NCBI GenBank assembly: GCA_018399015.1 | Contig: CP073761.1 | Location: 992,001-1,056,000, forward strand | DNA length: 64,000 bases | DNA from: Cyanobium sp. M30B3 | GTDB taxonomy: Bacteria; Cyanobacteriota; Cyanobacteriia; PCC-6307; Cyanobiaceae | Direction: 5' to 3' | Shown: piece after piece, positions 1-8,720 of the stretch | Numbering within the stretch: position 1 is the stretch's first letter | Layout: each line of letters begins with the position of its first letter | The notes under the pieces: generated by a model | Told to the model about the DNA's origin: nothing | Database searches by the model: none | Seen by the model: the letters and a program-made list of their open reading frames with translations, nothing else | Translations under genes and position numbers: made by a program

Positions 1-122
1 GGGATGCCGTGGCGTCCGGGGATCGCGAGCGCAGCTTCCAGCTGGAGGTGTGGACCTTCACCCTGGCCCGGATCCGCCGGATCGAGCGGATGATGAAGGA
101 TCAGAAGCGGCCAGGGGACTGA
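1..122 (+). CDS. 3' end of an unidentified protein (partial)
   Basis: An open frame enters from the left edge (first full codon at base 3) and stops at TGA 120-122, giving 39 C-terminal residues. The tail is basic and looks helical (LARIRRIERMMKDQKR near its end). I do not recognise the family from this fragment. It converges on cysS. Composition matches the neighbouring genes. The frame could be a chance extension, but its length, the amphipathic tail and the lack of a better competing frame favour a real gene end. Confidence 0.5.
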   Translation, partial: DAVASGDRERSFQLEVWTFTLARIRRIERMMKDQKRPGD

Positions 123-184
123 GCCGGTTGGGCCTGGGGCCTGCTGTGGGGGACTGGCACCCTGGGCTGCTGCCGTGCCCCGGC

Positions 185-1696
185 TCAGCCCCGCAGCCAT
201 TCGGTGACGCCGCCGGGCCGGTCGATCAGCTCGATGCCCTGCTCCTTGAGCTGGGTGCGGATCCGGTCGGCCGTGGCGAAGTCGCGGCTGGCCTTGGCGG
301 CCTGGCGCCGGGCGATCAGGGCCTCGATCTCGGCCTGGCTGGGCCCGCCGGCCTCCCCCCGGGTCGCGGCTGCCAGCGGCTCGGGTCTGAGGCCCAGCAC
401 TGCGGCCAGCTCCTGCAGCAGAGCTGCCTGGGCGAGCAGGGCGGGTGCCTGGGCCTCCTCGGCTGCCGCCTGATCGCCGCGTTCGAGCCGGTTGGCCAGG
501 CCCCGCAGGGGGCGGGCCAGATCGAACAGCACCGCCAGGGCCGCCGCGGTGTTGAGGTCGTCGTCCATGGCCGCCACAAAGCGCGCCCGGGCGGCGGCCA
601 GGTCGGCAGGGAGCCCGGCTGGATCGCTGGCCAGCTGGGCTGGGGTTGGCGTGTCGGCAGGGAGTGGTTGGCGATCGAGCACGGCCGCTCGGGTGACACG
701 CTTGGCCAGCTCCAGGGCGGCGTTGAGGCCCTTCCAGCCTGTGGAGGCCGCTTCCAGGGCCTCGGCGGTGAAGTCGAGCGGTTTGCGGTAGTGAGCCTGC
801 AACACGAACAGCCGCAGGGTCATCGGTGAGACGCCCGATTCGAGCAGGGCGCGGATGGTGGTGAAGTTGCCGAGCGACTTGCTCATCTTTTCGCCGCCCA
901 CATTCACCATGCCGTTGTGCAGCCAGTAGTGGGCCAGCTCCCGGCCGCTGGCCGCCTCCGACTGGGCGATCTCGTTCTCGTGGTGCGGAAACACCAGGTC
1001 GGCGCCGCCCAGGTGGATGTCGATCGTGTCGCCCAGCTCCTCGCGCACCATCGCCGAGCACTCGATGTGCCAGCCGGGCCGGCCCGGACCCCAGGGGGAT
1101 TCAAAACTGGGCTCCCCGGGCTTGGCCCCCTTCCACAGGGCGAAGTCGAAGGGGTGCTGCTTGCGCGCCTCCTCCTCGGTCGCCACCCGTCCGGAGGCGT
1201 TCTCCTGCTGCTCGGCCAGATCGCGGCCGCTCAGCTTGCCGTAGCCGGCGTGTTTCATCACGGCGAAATACACGTCGCCGTCGGCGGAGTAGGCGGCGCC
1301 TTTGGCTTCCAGCTCCTGAATCAACAGCCGGATTGCATCGAGGGAGCGGGTGGCGCGGGGCATGCGGTCGGCCGGCAGGATGTTGAGCCGGGCCATGTCG
1401 GCCACGAAGGCCCCGATGTTGCGCTCGCTCACCGCCTCCATCGAGCTGCCCTCTTCCGCGGCGCGTCTGAGGATCTTGTCGTCGATGTCGGTGTAGTTCT
1501 GTACAAATATGACGGTGTAGCCGCTCCAGATCAGGTAGCGGCGCAGCACGTCCCAGTTGATGTAGCTGCGGGCGTGGCCCAGGTGGCAGAGGTCGTACAC
1601 CGTGACCCCGCAGCAGTAGATGCTCACCCGGCCGGGCTCGATCGGCCGGAACGCCTCCACGCGCCGGGTGAGGGTGTTGCTGAGCTGCAGGGTCAC
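185..1696 (-). CDS. cysS: Cysteinyl-tRNA synthetase
   Basis: Class I aminoacyl-tRNA synthetase that charges tRNA-Cys with cysteine in the cytoplasm. The Rossmann catalytic domain carries the HIGH-type signature as HLGH (residues 38-41 from the chosen start), the zinc-ligand region with CCG at 28-30, WHIECSAM and FPHHENE, and a KMSKS loop ([12 protein letters not shown]) around residue 270. A DALR-type helical domain and a C-terminal anticodon region ending in DRPGG follow. The open frame extends upstream to an ATG at 1780, but those 28 residues are low-complexity Ala/Pro/Arg. Family members begin about where the GTG at 1696 starts ([11 protein letters not shown]), so I chose that GTG. About 503 aa, normal length. 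It diverges from the YdcF-like gene at 1832. Confidence 0.96.
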   Translation of the reverse strand: MTLQLSNTLTRRVEAFRPIEPGRVSIYCCGVTVYDLCHLGHARSYINWDVLRRYLIWSGYTVIFVQNYTDIDDKILRRAAEEGSSMEAVSERNIGAFVADMARLNILPADRMPRATRSLDAIRLLIQELEAKGAAYSADGDVYFAVMKHAGYGKLSGRDLAEQQENASGRVATEEEARKQHPFDFALWKGAKPGEPSFESPWGPGRPGWHIECSAMVREELGDTIDIHLGGADLVFPHHENEIAQSEAASGRELAHYWLHNGMVNVGGEKMSKSLGNFTTIRALLESGVSPMTLRLFVLQAHYRKPLDFTAEALEAASTGWKGLNAALELAKRVTRAAVLDRQPLPADTPTPAQLASDPAGLPADLAAARARFVAAMDDDLNTAAALAVLFDLARPLRGLANRLERGDQAAAEEAQAPALLAQAALLQELAAVLGLRPEPLAAATRGEAGGPSQAEIEALIARRQAAKASRDFATADRIRTQLKEQGIELIDRPGGVTEWLRG

Positions 1697-1831
1697 GGGG
1701 TCCAGCGGGCTGGGTCTGGATCGTGCCACAGCGGCCCGGACGGGTCCCACGGCAGCAGCGGCTGAGCCCAGGATTGGCACGGCTCATCCGCCAGCTTCAC
1801 GCGCCAGCCCCAACCCCTGCTTCTCCCCACC

Positions 1832-2608
1832 ATGTTCCTGCTGAGCAAGCTTCTGCCGCTGCTGGTGCTGCCCCTGGGCCTGGCGCTGCTGCTGCTGCTG
1901 TATGGCGTCCTCCGCTCCAGGCGCTGGACCGCCCGGGCTGCCCTGGTGATCCTCTGGCTGTTCGCCACCCCCCTCACGGGCGAGTTGCTCTGGCGCAGCC
2001 TGGAGTGGCCGCACCGGCGGCAGACGGCGGCGGCGATGCTGGCGGCAGAGCGGGGCGAGCGGTTGGCGGCGGTGGTGGTGCTGGGGGGCGGGCGCCATCC
2101 GGCGCCGGGCCCGGCCCGGGTGAGTGAGTGGGGAGATGCCGACCGCTTCTTCGCCGGCATCGAGGCCTATCAGCAGCTCCGCCAGCAGGGCCACAGGCCG
2201 CTGCTGTTCTTCACCGGCGGCTGGTGGCCCACCATGCCCGAGCTGCCGCCCGAGGGGGATGTGCTGCGCCGCCAGGCGTTGGCCTTCGGCCTGCCGGCAG
2301 CCGATCTGCGCAGCACGGCCCGGGTGCGCAACACGGCCGAGGAGGCGCGGGAGATCGCCGCCCAGCTGCCCGCCGGCAGCGCCGTGGTGCTGGTGACCTC
2401 GGCCTTCCACATGGCCCGCGCCCAGCGGCTGTTCGAAGGCCGGGGCCTGCGGGTGCTGCCGTTCCCGGTGGACTTCCAGGCCACGGGCGGCTGGGCGGGC
2501 TCGCCCCTGCGGGATCCGCTGCGCTACCTGCCGTCCTCCGGGGGGCTCGACAGCAGCAGCCGGGCCCTGCGCGAGTGGATCGGCCGGCTGGTCTACGGCA
2601 TCCGCTGA
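1832..2608 (+). CDS. YdcF/SanA/ElyC-family membrane protein (DUF218)
   Basis: 258 aa. Two hydrophobic segments at about residues 3-25 and 35-55 anchor the protein. A DUF218 domain follows from about residue 70, with the characteristic strand VVVLGGG, a TGG turn after LLFF, a basic-acidic NTAEEA segment and VVLVTSAFHMARA. Relatives such as ElyC and SanA affect envelope integrity, but the molecular function of most members is unknown. The C-terminal half ends with REWIGRLVYG, a tail usual for this family. The gene diverges from cysS and converges on polA with a 36-base gap. The ATG at 1832 leaves the first membrane helix intact. Family assignment is firm; a specific role cannot be given. Confidence 0.9.
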   Translation: MFLLSKLLPLLVLPLGLALLLLLYGVLRSRRWTARAALVILWLFATPLTGELLWRSLEWPHRRQTAAAMLAAERGERLAAVVVLGGGRHPAPGPARVSEWGDADRFFAGIEAYQQLRQQGHRPLLFFTGGWWPTMPELPPEGDVLRRQALAFGLPAADLRSTARVRNTAEEAREIAAQLPAGSAVVLVTSAFHMARAQRLFEGRGLRVLPFPVDFQATGGWAGSPLRDPLRYLPSSGGLDSSSRALREWIGRLVYGIR

Positions 2609-2644
2609 CGGCGGCTCGCGGGAGCCACGGCCCCCGGCTGGCCC

Positions 2645-5600
2645 CTACTTCGCGTCCATCCAGTTGGCGCCGATGCCGGTCTCCACCACCAGGGGCACGC
2701 TGAGCTCCACGGCGTGCTCCATGGTGTGGCGGGTGAGGGCCAGCACCGGCTCGACGGCCTCGGGGGCGGCTTCCAGCACCAGTTCATCGTGCACCTGCAG
2801 CAGCAGCCGGGCTGGCAGGCCGTCGGCCGTGAGTTTGTGATGCAGCTGCACCATGGCCAGCTTGATGATGTCGGCGCTGGAGCCCTGGATCGGGGCGTTG
2901 GCGGCCGCCCGCAGCTGCTGGCCCTCCATGCCGGCGCGGCGGGCCACCTCCAGGTCGATCTCCAGGGGGTCCTTGCCCAGCAGCCGGCCCAGGCCACCCG
3001 GGTCGAAGGCGAAGGGGCGGCGGCGGCCCAGGATCGTCTCCACGAAGCCCTGGCTCAACGCCAGCCGCTCCTGCAGCTCCAGAAAGGCGAACACCCTGGG
3101 GTAGCGCTGTTTGTATTTGCTCAGGAAGTCCTTGGCCTCGGCCTGGCTCACCCCGGTTTCGCGGGCGAAGCGCTGGGCGCCCATGCCGTACACCACGCCG
3201 AAGTTGATGGTCTTGCCCAGGCGGCGTTCATCGGGCGAGATGCTCTCCTTCTCCAGCAGCAGCCGGGCGGTGAGGGCGTGCACGTCATCGCCCGTGCGGT
3301 AGGCCTCCACCAGCGCCTCCTCGCCGGAGAGGTGGGCCAGGATGCGCAGCTCGATCTGGGAGTAGTCGGCGCTGATCAGCCGCCAGCCCTCCTGGGGCAG
3401 GAAGGCCTTGCGGATGCGCCGCGAAAACTCGGTGCGCACCGGGATGTTCTGCAGGTTGGGGTTGCTGCTGCTCAGGCGGCCGGTGGCGGTGACCGCCTGG
3501 TTGAAGTCGGTGTGCACCCGGCCGGTTTCCGGCTCCACCAGCGCCGGCAGGGCATCCACGTAGGTGCTCTTGAGCTTGCTGAGGGTGCGGTGCTCGAGCA
3601 CCAGCGCCACCACGGGGTGGTCGGCCTCGAGCTTCTCCAGCACGGTGGCATCGGTGCTCCAGCCCGTCTTGGTGCGGCGGGATTTCTTGCGATCCAGCCC
3701 GAGCGTGTCGAACAGCAGCTCGCCCAGCTGCTTGGGGGAGGCGAGGTTGAAGTCGACGCCGGCGGCGGCCCTGGCCTCGGCCTCCAGGCGCTCCAGGGTG
3801 GCGCTCAGCTCCTGGCTCAGCTCGCCCAGGTAGGCCGTGTCGATGCGGATCCCCGTGGCCTCCATCGCCGCCAGCACCGGCTCCAGCGGCAGCTCCAGCT
3901 GCTCCAGCAGCAGCGGCAGCTTCTCGCCGAGTGCAGCCAGCTGGGCGCGCAGCAGCCCCGTCAGCCGCCAGGTGAGGTGCACATCCATGCCGCAGTACTG
4001 GGCGGCGGCCGCGATCGGCACCGCGGCGAACGTGGCCCCCTTGGCCACCAGCTCGCCGTAGCTGGTGGGCCGGAAGCCGACGTTGCGCTCAGCCAGCTCC
4101 TCGAGGCCGTGCTTGGCGTTGGCATCGCGCAGGTAGTCGGCCAGCAGCGTGTCCATCACCACGCCCTCCAGGGCCAGGCCGTGGCGCAGCAGGATCAACC
4201 GGTCGTACTTGGCGTTCTGCAGGGTTTTGGGGTGCTGGGCGCTGGCCAGCCAGGGGGCCAGGGCGCTGAGCACCGCAGCCAGGGGCAGCTGCTCGGGCGC
4301 GGGCGGTGGCTCGCTGAGCAGATCCTCCGCCGGCGGCGGCTGGTGGCCGATCGGGATGTAGGCCAGCTCGGCGGGGCCTTCGCCCCAGGCCAGGCCGATG
4401 CCCACCAGCTCGGCGCGGAAGGGGTTGAGGGCGGTGGTCTCGGTGTCGAGGGCGACCGGCGCGGCCGGATCGGTGGCCGCCTGCAGGCGGGCCACCAGGG
4501 CCTCCAGGGCCGCGGTGCTGGTGATCAGCTCGGGGGTGAGCTGGGGGGTGGCGGGTGCTGCCGCAGGCTCGGCGGCGGGGCCGGCCCCCTCCGGCGTGGC
4601 CTCACCCCGGGTTGCATCGCTGGTTGCAGCGCCAGGCCCTTCCGCGGCGGCTGTGACGGCCGCGCCGCCCATGGGGCTGGCCTCCTCGCTGGGCTCCGGC
4701 GGTGTGGCGGAGAACAGCTGGGCGAATTTGCCCACCTGTTTCGCCAGGGAATGGAGTTCCAGCTCCTCGAGGCTGCCCGCCAGGGACGCGCTGTTCACCG
4801 TGCCCAGCGCCAGCCGCGGCTCCTCGGGCAGCGGGATCCCCACCAGGATCTCGGCCAGCATGCGCGAGCGGTAGGCGTTCTCCTTGCCCTCGCGCAGCTT
4901 CTGGAGCAGGGCGCCCTTAAGCACGCCCTTGGGGTCTTTCGCCTTCGGACCGGCCTGTTCCAGCTGGTCGAGGGCGGCGTAGATGCCGTCCACGTGCTCG
5001 TAGGCGGCCAGCAGGTTGATGGCCGTTTTCGGGCCCACGCCGCGCACGCCCGGGATGTTGTCGGAGCTGTCGCCGGTGAGCGCCTTGAGGTCGACGACCT
5101 CCTCCGGCGTGACGCCCAGCTTGGCGATCACCCCCTCGCGGCGCATCTCGGTGGGGCCGCTGTTCCTGGCGTAGGGGCCACCGCCCATGTAGAGCACGGC
5201 GATGTCACGCGCGTCGTCCACCAGCTGGAACAGGTCGCGGTCGCCCGAGAGGATGCGCACCCGCCAGCCCTCCGTGGCGGCGCGGTTGGCCAGGGTGCCG
5301 AGCACGTCGTCGGCCTCGTAGCCCGGCGCCATCGCCAGCGGGATGTCGAGCCCCTCCTGCAGGATCCGCTGCAGGTTGGCGAGGTCGGCGAAGAACTCCT
5401 CCGGCGCCTCGTCGCGGTGGGCCTTGTAGGCCGCGTCGGCCTCGTGGCGGAAGGTGGGCTCGGCCGTGTCGAAGGCCACCACCAGGCCATCGGGCTTGAG
5501 CCCCTTGCAGTTGTCGAGCAGGGCCTTGAGGAAGCCGTAGGTCACCGAGGTGGGCACCCCCTCCTGGGTGCTCAGGCCGCCATCGCCCCCCTTGGTGAAG

Positions 5601-5737
5601 GCGTAGTAGCTGCGGAAGGCCAGCGAGTGGCCGTCGATCAGCAGCAGCAGCGGTTTGGCGGCGCCCTGGGGCGGGGACGGCACGGGCTGTTCGCTCGCCG
5701 CCGCGGCCTGCTTCGCCCTCTCTGCCGCCGCGCTCAC
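2645..5737 (-). CDS. polA: DNA polymerase I
   Basis: 1030-aa three-domain DNA polymerase I for Okazaki-fragment processing and repair. An N-terminal 5'-nuclease domain (about residues 28-300) contains LLLIDGHSLAFRSYYAF, GYEADDVLG and SGDRDLFQLV. An Ala/Pro-rich linker (about 345-400) leads to a 3'-5' proofreading domain that keeps DTETT (Exo I Asp-x-Glu), NAKYDR (Exo II) and YCGMD (Exo III), so proofreading should be active. The polymerase domain has motif A (ADYSQIELRILAH), motif B (KTINFGVVYGM) and motif C (QVHDELVLE). The linker is longer than usual. It lies downstream of the mscS gene on the same strand, 45 bases away. The first ATG gives a short Ala-rich extension before the nuclease domain, so a slightly later start is possible. 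Confidence 0.98.
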   Translation of the reverse strand: MSAAAERAKQAAAASEQPVPSPPQGAAKPLLLLIDGHSLAFRSYYAFTKGGDGGLSTQEGVPTSVTYGFLKALLDNCKGLKPDGLVVAFDTAEPTFRHEADAAYKAHRDEAPEEFFADLANLQRILQEGLDIPLAMAPGYEADDVLGTLANRAATEGWRVRILSGDRDLFQLVDDARDIAVLYMGGGPYARNSGPTEMRREGVIAKLGVTPEEVVDLKALTGDSSDNIPGVRGVGPKTAINLLAAYEHVDGIYAALDQLEQAGPKAKDPKGVLKGALLQKLREGKENAYRSRMLAEILVGIPLPEEPRLALGTVNSASLAGSLEELELHSLAKQVGKFAQLFSATPPEPSEEASPMGGAAVTAAAEGPGAATSDATRGEATPEGAGPAAEPAAAPATPQLTPELITSTAALEALVARLQAATDPAAPVALDTETTALNPFRAELVGIGLAWGEGPAELAYIPIGHQPPPAEDLLSEPPPAPEQLPLAAVLSALAPWLASAQHPKTLQNAKYDRLILLRHGLALEGVVMDTLLADYLRDANAKHGLEELAERNVGFRPTSYGELVAKGATFAAVPIAAAAQYCGMDVHLTWRLTGLLRAQLAALGEKLPLLLEQLELPLEPVLAAMEATGIRIDTAYLGELSQELSATLERLEAEARAAAGVDFNLASPKQLGELLFDTLGLDRKKSRRTKTGWSTDATVLEKLEADHPVVALVLEHRTLSKLKSTYVDALPALVEPETGRVHTDFNQAVTATGRLSSSNPNLQNIPVRTEFSRRIRKAFLPQEGWRLISADYSQIELRILAHLSGEEALVEAYRTGDDVHALTARLLLEKESISPDERRLGKTINFGVVYGMGAQRFARETGVSQAEAKDFLSKYKQRYPRVFAFLELQERLALSQGFVETILGRRRPFAFDPGGLGRLLGKDPLEIDLEVARRAGMEGQQLRAAANAPIQGSSADIIKLAMVQLHHKLTADGLPARLLLQVHDELVLEAAPEAVEPVLALTRHTMEHAVELSVPLVVETGIGANWMDAK

Positions 5738-5782
5738 GGGTGGTTCTGCCGATCGAGCGCCCAGCCTGGCAGAGCTGGGGCT

Positions 5783-7846
5783 TCAGGGCCTGGTGGCGGC
5801 GGTCTGCCCCTTCTCGAGCAGCACCTCATGGCGCGGCAGGCCGAGGCGGATGCCCTCGCGATCGAAGGCCTCCTTCACCCGCAGCCGGAACTCGCGCCCC
5901 ACCGGCCACTGGGCCAGGGGCAGGGTCTGGATCCACACCCGGATCAGGCAGCCGGACTGGCGCAGTTCATCCACCCCCAGCACCTCCGGGGTGCCGAGGA
6001 TGGAGTCGGCCCAGTCGGGATCGTGGCGCATGCCCTCCGCCACCTGCCGGATCAGCTCCAGCACCGCCCGCAGGTCCTCGTCGGCCGCCACCTCCACTAG
6101 GAAGTTCACCCGCGACCAGTCCTTGGTGAGGTTCTCCACGGCGCGGATCTGGCCGTTGGGCAGGCTGGTGAGCTGGCCATCGATGCCGCGCAGCTGGCTG
6201 TTGAACAGATTCATGTTCTCCACGAAGCCGCTGTGGGGTGGGATGGTCACCACATCGCCGATCGCGAAGCGGTCGGTGAGGATGATCAGCAGGCCCTGCA
6301 TGAAGTCTTCGAGGATGTTGCGCAGGAGCAGGCCTGCGCCCACGGCCAGCACCCCGGCACCGGTGAGGATCGACTGGTTGATCCCCACGATCAGCAGCGT
6401 CAGCACGATGCCCACACTGATGCACACGATCGTGGCCGTGTTCCTGAGCATCTTGGTGTAGGTCACCGCCTGCAGCGCGTAGCGCCGAGAGCTGGGGTTG
6501 CGGAGCGTTGACTCGATCGTCCAGGTGTTCACGCTGTGGTCGATCACCAGCAGCAGCAGCCAGCGCACCACGATCACGCCCAGCCACATCAGCGGCACGC
6601 TCACCGACCGGGACAACAGCAGCAACGAGCCGATGCGGGTGGCGGGAAAGAAGAACGCGATCGCCCCGATGCCCCCCACCACCAGGCTGAGCTGCAGCAG
6701 CCCTGAGATCAGCAGCGCCATCTCCAGGAGGTTGCGGGCCTGGTTGCGTAAGCCCTGCTGGCGCAGGCTGGGGATCGAGAGGGTTTCGAACAGGCGCCCG
6801 GTGCCCTCGATCAGCAGCTGGGGCTGACGGCCGGCGCGGCGGCCCAGCCGTTTCAGCCAGTGCTGCGGTTGCCGGGGCGGGGGCGCCTGCGGGTGCCGAC
6901 CCTCGCCGGCAACGGCTGCCGCACCGTCCGGACTGACGGCATCGGCGTCCCCGGAGCGGGGCGACTCCAGGCTGCCGCTGAAGGCGGCCATCACCTCCCG
7001 CTTGGCGGAGTCGCGCAGGGCCTCGCTGTTGTCGCGCAGGCGGCGCAGGGCCAGGCGGAGGGCCCGGCGGATCGCGGTCAGGGTCAGCAGCAGGGCCAGC
7101 ACCAGGCCACCCACCTTCGCCGCCAGCAGCAGCCGGCCGGCCGGAAAGCGGCGATCGAACTCCACCCCCCACAGCGATTCGCTGATCACCGTCTGGAAGA
7201 TCGTCTTCCAGTGTTCGGCCAGTTCCAGCTCCGTGCTGCCGACGTGGGCGGCGTCGGGCTCGGTGACGCTCACCAGGATCGAGGGGCCCAGGCCCAGATC
7301 AGGGGCGGCGGGCACGAACACCACCGGCACATCGTTGCGGAACCCCACCGCCACCGTGGGGGTGAGGGGGTGGGGCACCTGGCGGTTGAAGACGTTCCAG
7401 AAATTCCGGTCGGCCCGCTCGCGGATGGCCATCGCCTGCTCCCGTCGCTCCGGCGCCAGGGCGGCGCCATCGCCCTCGAGGGTGGAGCGCAGCTGCTGAA
7501 TCACCTCCTTGACGCTGCGCTCCACCGTGGCCGCCCGCCGCTCCACCGCCAGCGCGGCGGCCCGGTCGCCCATGCCGGCGTCGGGCTCGATCGCCAGGGT
7601 GATCAGGTTGAGCACGTCGTGGCGAAACACCACGGTGCTGCACCAGAGGCGGCCGCAGGCGAAGGCCGTGTTGCGCTGGACGAGTCTCTCCTCCGCGGGG
7701 GCGTCGCTGCCGCTGCCGGCGGGCATGCCCAGAAAGGCCGCCGCCGGACGGCTCTGCAGCAGGCTCACGCCCAGCAGCAGGCCCAGGCCCGGCAGCAGCG
7801 CCAGCCGCCAGAGCTGTCCGCGATTCCGGCCCCGGTTCAGCCCCAT
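5783..7846 (-). CDS. MscS-family mechanosensitive channel, large form
   Basis: 687 aa. An N-terminal hydrophobic signal/anchor (about 13-35) is followed by an extracytoplasmic region of some 190 residues containing a conserved two-Cys stretch (FACGRLWCSTVVF). Several membrane helices come next, and an MscS pore/beta domain occupies the last 200 or so residues: GAGLLLRNILEDFMQG, DRFAIGDVVTI, LTSLPNGQIRAVENLTKDW. Proteins of this type open under membrane tension and release solutes on hypo-osmotic shock; the long N-terminal domain makes it a YbdG/MscK-like multidomain form rather than a minimal MscS. It is transcribed toward polA and diverges from the DUF1643 gene with a 68-base spacer. Channel family is clear; gating properties are inferred. 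Confidence 0.93.
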   Translation of the reverse strand: MGLNRGRNRGQLWRLALLPGLGLLLGVSLLQSRPAAAFLGMPAGSGSDAPAEERLVQRNTAFACGRLWCSTVVFRHDVLNLITLAIEPDAGMGDRAAALAVERRAATVERSVKEVIQQLRSTLEGDGAALAPERREQAMAIRERADRNFWNVFNRQVPHPLTPTVAVGFRNDVPVVFVPAAPDLGLGPSILVSVTEPDAAHVGSTELELAEHWKTIFQTVISESLWGVEFDRRFPAGRLLLAAKVGGLVLALLLTLTAIRRALRLALRRLRDNSEALRDSAKREVMAAFSGSLESPRSGDADAVSPDGAAAVAGEGRHPQAPPPRQPQHWLKRLGRRAGRQPQLLIEGTGRLFETLSIPSLRQQGLRNQARNLLEMALLISGLLQLSLVVGGIGAIAFFFPATRIGSLLLLSRSVSVPLMWLGVIVVRWLLLLVIDHSVNTWTIESTLRNPSSRRYALQAVTYTKMLRNTATIVCISVGIVLTLLIVGINQSILTGAGVLAVGAGLLLRNILEDFMQGLLIILTDRFAIGDVVTIPPHSGFVENMNLFNSQLRGIDGQLTSLPNGQIRAVENLTKDWSRVNFLVEVAADEDLRAVLELIRQVAEGMRHDPDWADSILGTPEVLGVDELRQSGCLIRVWIQTLPLAQWPVGREFRLRVKEAFDREGIRLGLPRHEVLLEKGQTAATRP

Positions 7847-7914
7847 CGCTCCGATCCCTTCTCCAGATACCCAGGCGGCTGCCCGCCCGGTGCGTCAGGG
7901 TTTCAGGGTACGGG

Positions 7915-8538
7915 GTGTGTTCTGTGCGCCAGGCCTGCTTCAGCACCTGTGGTCGCTATCGCTGGTGGCTGGAGCGGCAGTGGGCGCCAGAGCGGCCGCG
8001 GCTGCTGTTCATCGGCCTCAACCCCTCCCGGGCCGATGGGCAGCGCGACGATCCCACCCTGCGGCGCCTGCTGGGATTTGCCGAGCGCTGGGGCTATGGC
8101 GCCCTGGAGGTGCTCAACCTGTTCGCCCGCATCGGCCCCTCGCCGGCGCTGCTGCACCGGGCCGCCGACCCGGTGGGCGCCGACACCGACGCCTGGATCC
8201 AGGCCCGACTCGCCGCCCAGCCGGAGGTGGCCCTGTGGCTGGGCTGGGGCAACCGCGGCAGCTGGGCCTGCCGCGACCAGGCGGTGCTGGCTCTCCTGCA
8301 GACGTGGCTGGCGGCGGAGAGCACCGGCCGCCCATGCCTTTGCCTGGGAGTCACCGCCAGCGGCCGGCCCCGCCATCCCCTCTACCTGCCCGGGGATCTG
8401 CAGCCGCAGCCCTGGCGCTGGCCGGCCCTTGCGGCGCTAGGGCATCCTGAGGGCTGCCCTGGCCCGGAGCCATGTCGCGCATCCCCCGGCGCTATGCCGT
8501 CCACCTCCATCTCAGTGGCGGCCAGACGGAGACCGTGA
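7915..8538 (+). CDS. DUF1643 domain protein
   Basis: 207 aa from a GTG start. The DUF1643 core is easy to see: RLLFIGLNPSRADGQRDDPT near residue 30, then GALEVLNLFA, a region around WLGWGN, and PLYLPGDLQPQPW near the end. The family is widespread in bacteria and phages; its biochemical function is not established. After about residue 175 the sequence becomes Pro/Ser/Arg-rich and overlaps the next gene by 67 bases in another frame, so the tail is probably non-conserved read-through. No membrane or secretion signal is visible. It shares the plus-strand run with the small protein and antiporter genes that follow. Confidence 0.82.
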   Translation: MCSVRQACFSTCGRYRWWLERQWAPERPRLLFIGLNPSRADGQRDDPTLRRLLGFAERWGYGALEVLNLFARIGPSPALLHRAADPVGADTDAWIQARLAAQPEVALWLGWGNRGSWACRDQAVLALLQTWLAAESTGRPCLCLGVTASGRPRHPLYLPGDLQPQPWRWPALAALGHPEGCPGPEPCRASPGAMPSTSISVAARRRP

Positions 8539-8720
8539 TGTTCGCCACCCTGGACGCCTTCCAGCAGTGGTATGGCGGGGTGCTCACCGCCGCCGCCACG
8601 GCCGACACCTACGTGAACGTGCCGATCTCCGAGCTGGAGGGGGAGTACCTGGTGGTGCGCCCCAGCGCCGTGATCGCGATCCGGGTGGAGCCCCGGTTCA
8701 ACGCCCTCGACGATGAATGA
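8472..8720 (+). CDS. Small conserved hypothetical protein (82 aa)
   Basis: 82 aa, start ATG 8472. Not assigned to a named family. It reads as a compact alpha/beta domain: a hydrophobic strand YAVHLHLSGG, an amphipathic helix around FATLDAFQQWYGGVL, then strands with YLVVRPSAVIAIRVEP. This resembles small soluble proteins common in Synechococcus and Cyanobium. The start lies inside the 3' end of the DUF1643 gene, and the stop overlaps the antiporter start as ATGA (8717-8720), suggesting translational coupling with the transporter. The balanced, non-repetitive composition differs from shadow frames, which supports a real gene. Function unknown. Confidence 0.7.
   Translation: MSRIPRRYAVHLHLSGGQTETVMFATLDAFQQWYGGVLTAAATADTYVNVPISELEGEYLVVRPSAVIAIRVEPRFNALDDE

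Noticed and set aside
121-186. Possible terminator hairpin between the first gene and cysS (GAGCCGG at 121-127, CCGGCTC at 180-186)
   Set aside because: The loop is over 50 bases and no T-run follows on either strand.
2714-6100. A 1128-aa plus-strand open frame opposite polA
   Set aside because: Composition is Gln/Leu/Gly/His-rich with no recognisable fold and it crosses into mscS. polA on the other strand is unambiguous.
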